From Candidatus Brockarchaeota archaeon (GTDB lineage Archaea > Thermoproteota > EX4484-205 > JAAOZP01), in assembly GCA_017601225.1 (NCBI GenBank), contig JAFNIX010000008.1, positions 1 to 64,000 of the forward strand: a stretch of 64,000 bases of DNA. Reading direction: 5' to 3'. How positions within the stretch are numbered: position 1 is the first letter of the stretch; each line of letters opens with the position of its first letter. Under the pieces are notes generated by a model, which was not told where the DNA came from, ran no database searches, and saw only the letters and a program-made list of their open reading frames with translations. Shown piece after piece: positions 63,755 to 64,000 of the stretch. The position numbers and the translations under genes are program-made.

Positions 63755-64000
63755 CTAGTATACTGAGACAGTATTCTTGAAGTTTTGCCCAGCAAGTACT
63801 ACTAAATGATGTAGGAAAAACCACTCTTTATCGGAGTCAGGAAGATTCCAATCGGAGTCTACTTTAACTTGGTCCAACGCTTTCTCGAGCATTATCTTCT
63901 GCTCTATTGAAGCGACGAGTTTCCTTGTGAACACTGCAGCGTCAGGATTAATCGAAATCGAGTCGATCCCTGCTCTAACAAGAAACTCTATGAACTCAGG
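63755..64000 (-). CDS. ppsA: Phosphoenolpyruvate synthase, C-terminal part (runs off the window)
   Basis: Starting at the right edge the minus strand is open for 81 codons to a TAG at 63755: [40 protein letters not shown], then [14 protein letters not shown] and an unusual tail. The first part is the C-terminus of PEP synthase (the phosphate-transfer PEP-utilising enzymes end GIDSISLNPDxV). This is the best preserved of five such stretches in the window and may be the true gene; the rest lies beyond 64000. The tail after VDSD has no counterpart that I know in the family. Confidence 0.65.
   Translation of the reverse strand, partial: PEFIEFLVRAGIDSISINPDAAVFTRKLVASIEQKIMLEKALDQVKVDSDWNLPDSDKEWFFLHHLVVLAGQNFKNTVSVY

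Overview
The window is archaeal DNA, most likely from a thermophilic, anaerobic member of the Thermoproteota/TACK group. The evidence is BRE/TATA-type promoters about 25 bases before many starts (often leaderless), an intron-bearing tRNA-Cys, ribosomal protein L35Ae, a double-CxxC protein disulfide oxidoreductase typical of thermophiles, DUF763, DUF99, TrpB2 and a DUF355 adenosine-specific kinase. I cannot name the genus.

1-9.7 kb is conserved chromosomal background: an HTH regulator, tRNA-Cys(GCA) with a canonical 14-nt intron and probably a second D-arm intron, TrpB2, an ACT-domain regulator, a creatininase-like protein with degenerate ligands, protein disulfide oxidoreductase, DUF763, adenosine-specific kinase, a BadF-type sugar kinase, an HTH/zinc-ribbon protein, DUF99, L35Ae and a nuclease-fold protein. 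9.83-10.01 kb carries a GC-rich structured element that looks like an unannotated ncRNA. 10.0-16.2 kb is one tightly overlapping minus-strand operon, hdrCBA-flxDCBA, predicted to be a soluble NAD(P)H-linked electron-bifurcating heterodisulfide-reductase-like complex. Immediately upstream, on the same strand with its own TATA box, is a second structured ncRNA candidate (16.3-16.5 kb).

16.6-33.9 kb is rich in carbohydrate genes: a beta-propeller glycosidase-like protein, AnmK, a class C serine hydrolase, a GH3 enzyme, a UROD/corrinoid methyltransferase-like protein with cupin, alcohol dehydrogenase and a TIM-barrel protein, a HAD phosphatase, VapBC, a MetH-reactivation-domain protein, GH36 and a frameshifted membrane-anchored glycosidase-like gene.

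34-44.3 kb is an accessory island full of broken genes. It holds a Rieske ferredoxin, a MntA/HepT toxin-antitoxin pair bounded by a perfect 69-bp direct repeat, a 1149-aa GH94-type phosphorylase, a frameshifted MazF with its antitoxin, fragments of HicA, a NosD-like beta-helix protein, cysteine synthase and others, and two nuclease-fold genes including an Mrr-type enzyme. The 69-bp repeat and at least two other relics derive from the 3' end of a phosphoenolpyruvate synthase gene, whose better preserved C-terminus lies at the right edge of the window. A region-specific palindrome, TAGCGCGCGCTA and variants, sits at the ends of several truncated genes.

44.3-63.6 kb is a glycan-utilisation locus: an anchored GH10 and an apparently cytosolic GH10 paralogue, a large GH106-like enzyme, a second UROD-like protein, an unknown protein, a zinc-type dehydrogenase without the structural zinc loop, two large OPT-like multi-pass membrane proteins, and a 1.5-kb-residue fusion of a catalytically degenerate M28 peptidase domain with an FtsX/MacB-type permease. 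The likely scheme is extracellular xylan-like polymer cleavage, import by the unusual membrane proteins, and intracellular trimming and oxidation, possibly with corrinoid-dependent removal of O-methyl groups.
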